Of a stretch of DNA of 16,997 nt, positions 15,073 to 16,997 are shown in pieces (the stretch's first letter is position 1; each line of letters starts with the position of its first letter). Source of the DNA: an uncultured Clostridia bacterium (lineage in GTDB: Bacteria; Bacillota; Clostridia; UBA1381; UMGS1253). Made by a program: the position numbers and the translations under genes. The DNA is taken from assembly GCA_937892135.1 (NCBI GenBank), contig CALAUK010000206.1, positions 1 to 16,997 on the forward strand, given 5' to 3'. The notes beneath the pieces are model-generated. The model was not told the origin of the DNA and did not search any database. It saw only the letters and a list, made by a program, of their open reading frames with translations.

Positions 15073-16338
15073 TTAAATTACATCTTTTGTAGTTAAATTT
15101 ACATATTCGTCTTTAAGTTTTGACGAAACGAAATTTTGACTTTTGTATAGGCCCCAATAGCCTGACATCATATAGCTTGTAGCGCAGACAAGGAAAAAGA
15201 CAAGCATTGCTTTTCCGCCAAAAACCTCTAAGGCAAGAACAAACGATGCCACAGGGCAATTAACAACACCACAGAAGAGTGCAACAAAGCCAATCGCTGC
15301 ACCGAATGCCGGGTCAAGCCCTAAAAGATGCGCTAAAACGCATCCGAATGTTGAGCCTACAAAAAACGCCGGCACGATTTCTCCACCCTTAAAGCCTGCC
15401 GCTATGGTGATTGCGGTAAACAGAATTTTAAGAATGAATGCTTCGTATCTTGCTTCTCCCTGCATAGCACGGTTTATTACATCAAAGCCTGCGCCGTTGT
15501 AGTCTGTTGTGCCCAAAACTAAAGTAAGTAAAATAAGTATTCCGCCACCAACAAGTGCTCTTATATAACTGTTTTTAAACCATTTTTCGCTTAAGTGTTC
15601 GCATTTTTTTATTATAAAGCAGAAAAGAATGCTTACAAGCGCCAGAAAGACCGCCAAAATGATAACTTTTCCCATAAGTTCAAGAGAAATTGCTTCGGGC
15701 ATTTTTATATCTAAAAATCTGACGGGTGCAACATTTAAAAGTGATGAAACCTTTGATGAAATTAAAGATGATATAACACAGGGGAACAGTGCAGGATATG
15801 CCATAACTCCCACATTTGTTACTTCAAGTGAGAAGAATACAGCTGCGGCAGGTGTTCCGAAAAGCGCTGAAAACAGTGCGCTCATTCCTGTCATCACTAT
15901 TATATGTTTGTCGCCTTTATTAAGTTTAAATATTTTGCCTAAGGAAAATCCGATACTTCCGCCCAGCTGAAGAGCGGCACCTTCTCGTCCTGCCGAGCCT
16001 CCGACAAGATGAGTAATAACAGTGCTTAAAAATATAAGTGGGGCCATTACAAAAGGAACGGTTGCATCGGTATTTGTGGCTTGTATAACTCGGTTTGTAT
16101 CAAGCTGACCCGCTTTAAGCGCAAGTCTATAAAGAAAACAAATTAAAACGCCGCCTAAGGGCAATAAAAATATAAGCCAGAAATTTTCTTCGCGCAATTC
16201 GGTCACATAGTCTACTGATATATGAAACAGGCTTCCAACAACACCGCCTGTGCCGCCGACTATAAGCGAAATAAAAAGCCATTTAAAAAGCGTTTTTATG
16301 TATTCAAAAGGAGTTTTTATATTATTTGTAATTTTCAT
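15073..16338 (-). CDS. ClC-family anion channel/antiporter, possibly CLC-F type
   Basis: 421 residues with many membrane helices. ClC marks: GGSAGREGAALQLGG (113-127) with the gating glutamate at E119, and GFKGGEIVPAFFVGSTFG (315-332) for the third selectivity segment. Several usual ClC features differ. The first motif (GSGIP in Cl-/H+ exchangers) is replaced by a segment reading QLDTNRVIQAT (78-88); GREGP is GREGA; and the position that appears to match the inner proton glutamate E203 of E. coli ClC is V173 (in SLEVTN), judged by eye. As I recall the family, such changes fit fluoride/proton (CLC-F) antiporters better than Cl- exchangers, but this is not certain. No CBS domains. Start ATG with AAAGGA eight bases upstream. 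Own promoter, and no fluoride riboswitch in the short leader. Confidence 0.88.
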   Translation of the reverse strand: MKITNNIKTPFEYIKTLFKWLFISLIVGGTGGVVGSLFHISVDYVTELREENFWLIFLLPLGGVLICFLYRLALKAGQLDTNRVIQATNTDATVPFVMAPLIFLSTVITHLVGGSAGREGAALQLGGSIGFSLGKIFKLNKGDKHIIVMTGMSALFSALFGTPAAAVFFSLEVTNVGVMAYPALFPCVISSLISSKVSSLLNVAPVRFLDIKMPEAISLELMGKVIILAVFLALVSILFCFIIKKCEHLSEKWFKNSYIRALVGGGILILLTLVLGTTDYNGAGFDVINRAMQGEARYEAFILKILFTAITIAAGFKGGEIVPAFFVGSTFGCVLAHLLGLDPAFGAAIGFVALFCGVVNCPVASFVLALEVFGGKAMLVFFLVCATSYMMSGYWGLYKSQNFVSSKLKDEYVNLTTKDVI

Positions 16339-16379
16339 TTCGATTAATCCTTTCTCGTTAAAAGATCCTTAGCAAAAGT

Positions 16380-16408
16380 ATAATACAACCTGCAAGAATA
16401 AATGTCAA
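16380..16408 (-). promoter_or_regulatory. SigA-type promoter for the ClC gene
   Basis: Minus strand TTGACA (16403-16408), 17 bases, TATTAT (16380-16385). The implied start near 16373 leaves a leader of about 35 bases. It sits just downstream of the tRNA terminator. Confidence 0.78.
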
Positions 16409-16429
16409 GAGAAAAGAAAAAATTTATAA

Positions 16430-16463
16430 CAAAAAAACAAGCCAAGCTGATGCCTGACTTGTT
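16430..16463 (-). terminator. Terminator of the initiator tRNA gene
   Basis: On the minus strand AACAAGTCA pairs with TGGCTTGTT (one G.T pair) around a ten-base loop and is followed by a run of T. It begins three bases after the tRNA CCA end. Confidence 0.8.
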
Positions 16464-16465
16464 TG

Positions 16466-16542
<77 letters not shown>

Positions 16543-16567
16543 ATATAAAGTTTCATTTGCATATATA

Positions 16568-16596
16568 AGTATAGCATAGGTTTTTAAAAAAGTAAA
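16568..16596 (-). promoter_or_regulatory. SigA-type promoter for tRNA-fMet
   Basis: Minus strand TTTACT (16591-16596), 17 bases, TATACT (16568-16573), implied start near 16561, leaving a 5' leader of about 19 bases for RNase P to remove. Confidence 0.72.
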
Positions 16597-16615
16597 GAAA
16601 AATTTTTAAAAATAA

Positions 16616-16645
16616 TTAAAAAAATTATTCTGCGTAGTTTATAAT
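16616..16645 (+). promoter_or_regulatory. Weak candidate promoter for the PG-binding/LysM gene
   Basis: TTAAAA (16616-16621), 18 bases, TATAAT (16640-16645): a perfect -10 and a poor -35. It would give a leader of about 100 AT-rich bases to the ATG at 16751. A nearer TATAAT at 16728 starts too close to the ribosome site to be likely. Confidence 0.35.
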
Positions 16646-16750
16646 ATGCAAAATTAACAAAAGTATGCAAAGAATTTTAAAAAAACATATTAGGTTGTCT
16701 AAAATCATTAAAAAATCACTTATTACATATAATTGTAGGGAGGTGAGGAT

Positions 16751-16997
16751 ATGTTTTATAAAAGTAAAACAAATGTTTCGGTTCTTCAGCTGGGACTTAA
16801 AAGGGCGGAAGTATATGACGGGGAAGTTGACGGGATTTACGGGCCAAATACTGAAAGAGCGGTTGATGAGCTTTTGAGGATGAATTCAGTAGAGACTGAG
16901 GATGATAAGAACGAAGAAGCCTTAAAGCTTCTTTCCTCATATCTTGGAGGCTATATTTTATACGAAATACAAAGTGGAGATACATATTATAATATTG
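16751..16997 (+). CDS. Peptidoglycan-binding + LysM protein, partial (3' end off window)
   Basis: Open to the window edge (82 codons seen). Residues about 7-42 form a PG_binding_1 domain: VSVLQLGLKRAEVYDGEVDG and then IYGPNTERAVDELL, with the usual D-G-x-(Y/F)-G-x-x-T segment. After an acidic linker a LysM domain begins (YEIQSGDTYYNI, from about residue 71). Both bind the cell wall. No signal peptide is present, so export may be absent or the protein may act inside the developing spore or mother cell. Similar arrangements precede M14-type or other wall hydrolase domains in Clostridia, but the catalytic part, if any, is outside the window. Start ATG with a strong GGGAGGTGA site at 16738-16746. 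Confidence 0.85.
   Translation, partial: MFYKSKTNVSVLQLGLKRAEVYDGEVDGIYGPNTERAVDELLRMNSVETEDDKNEEALKLLSSYLGGYILYEIQSGDTYYNI

Noticed and set aside
16339..16400. Fluoride riboswitch ahead of the ClC gene
   Set aside because: No crcB-type motif is present in the leader of about 35 bases.
16726..16733. SigE/SigK-like -10 box CATATAAT ahead of the PG-binding/LysM gene
   Set aside because: No matching -35 element at the right distance, and the transcript would begin inside the ribosome site.

Overview
The window looks like chromosome of an endospore-forming, low-GC Firmicute of the class Clostridia. The evidence is the AT-rich sequence, Gram-positive ribosome sites (GGAGG/GGTGAT), GTG and TTG starts, the sporulation genes spoVT and ytfJ, and the Clostridia-type gene order S2P protease-scpA-scpB-DUF2953-ytfJ. 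Promoters are unusually easy to read: eight units start with a TTGAC(A/T)- or TTTAC(A/T)-like -35 box placed exactly 17 bp from a TATAAT-like -10 box. Most units end in clear intrinsic terminators.

Layout, left to right. Bases 1 to about 610 look foreign to the rest: a membrane-protein gene cut by the window edge, then the C-terminal third of a clostridial J-domain/TPR protein, then a short unidentified patch. All of this abuts an smc gene that has lost its C-terminal ATPase half. This is most simply a chimeric contig end. From 568 to 3770 (minus) are truncated smc and an Elp3-like radical SAM gene. From 3926 to 6172 (plus), divergently transcribed, is a 748-residue protein with a TIR/DUF4062-like N-terminal domain, a coiled coil and about seven 45-residue TPRs; it is the least understood gene here. 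A promoter, a pair of direct repeats and a strong terminator follow and may form a short untranslated transcript. Then come spoVT (plus) and valS (minus) converging on a shared terminator. valS lies behind a tiny membrane-protein gene and has no visible T-box.

From 10101 to 13150 (plus) is a five-gene operon: S2P protease, scpA, scpB, DUF2953 protein, ytfJ. A single lipoprotein gene (13252-13656) and a CPA2 cation/proton antiporter (minus) converge on another shared terminator. A ClC-family protein with CLC-F-like sequence features (minus) and an initiator tRNA-Met (minus), each with its own promoter, follow. The window ends in the start of a gene with a peptidoglycan-binding domain and a LysM domain (plus).

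Two themes stand out. First, all three condensin genes (smc, scpA, scpB) are present, so a healthy cell should need a full-length Smc; this argues that the truncation is an assembly artefact. Second, spoVT, ytfJ, the S2P protease and possibly the last gene point to spore formation or the spore envelope. All functions are assigned by reading protein motifs; no database search was run.
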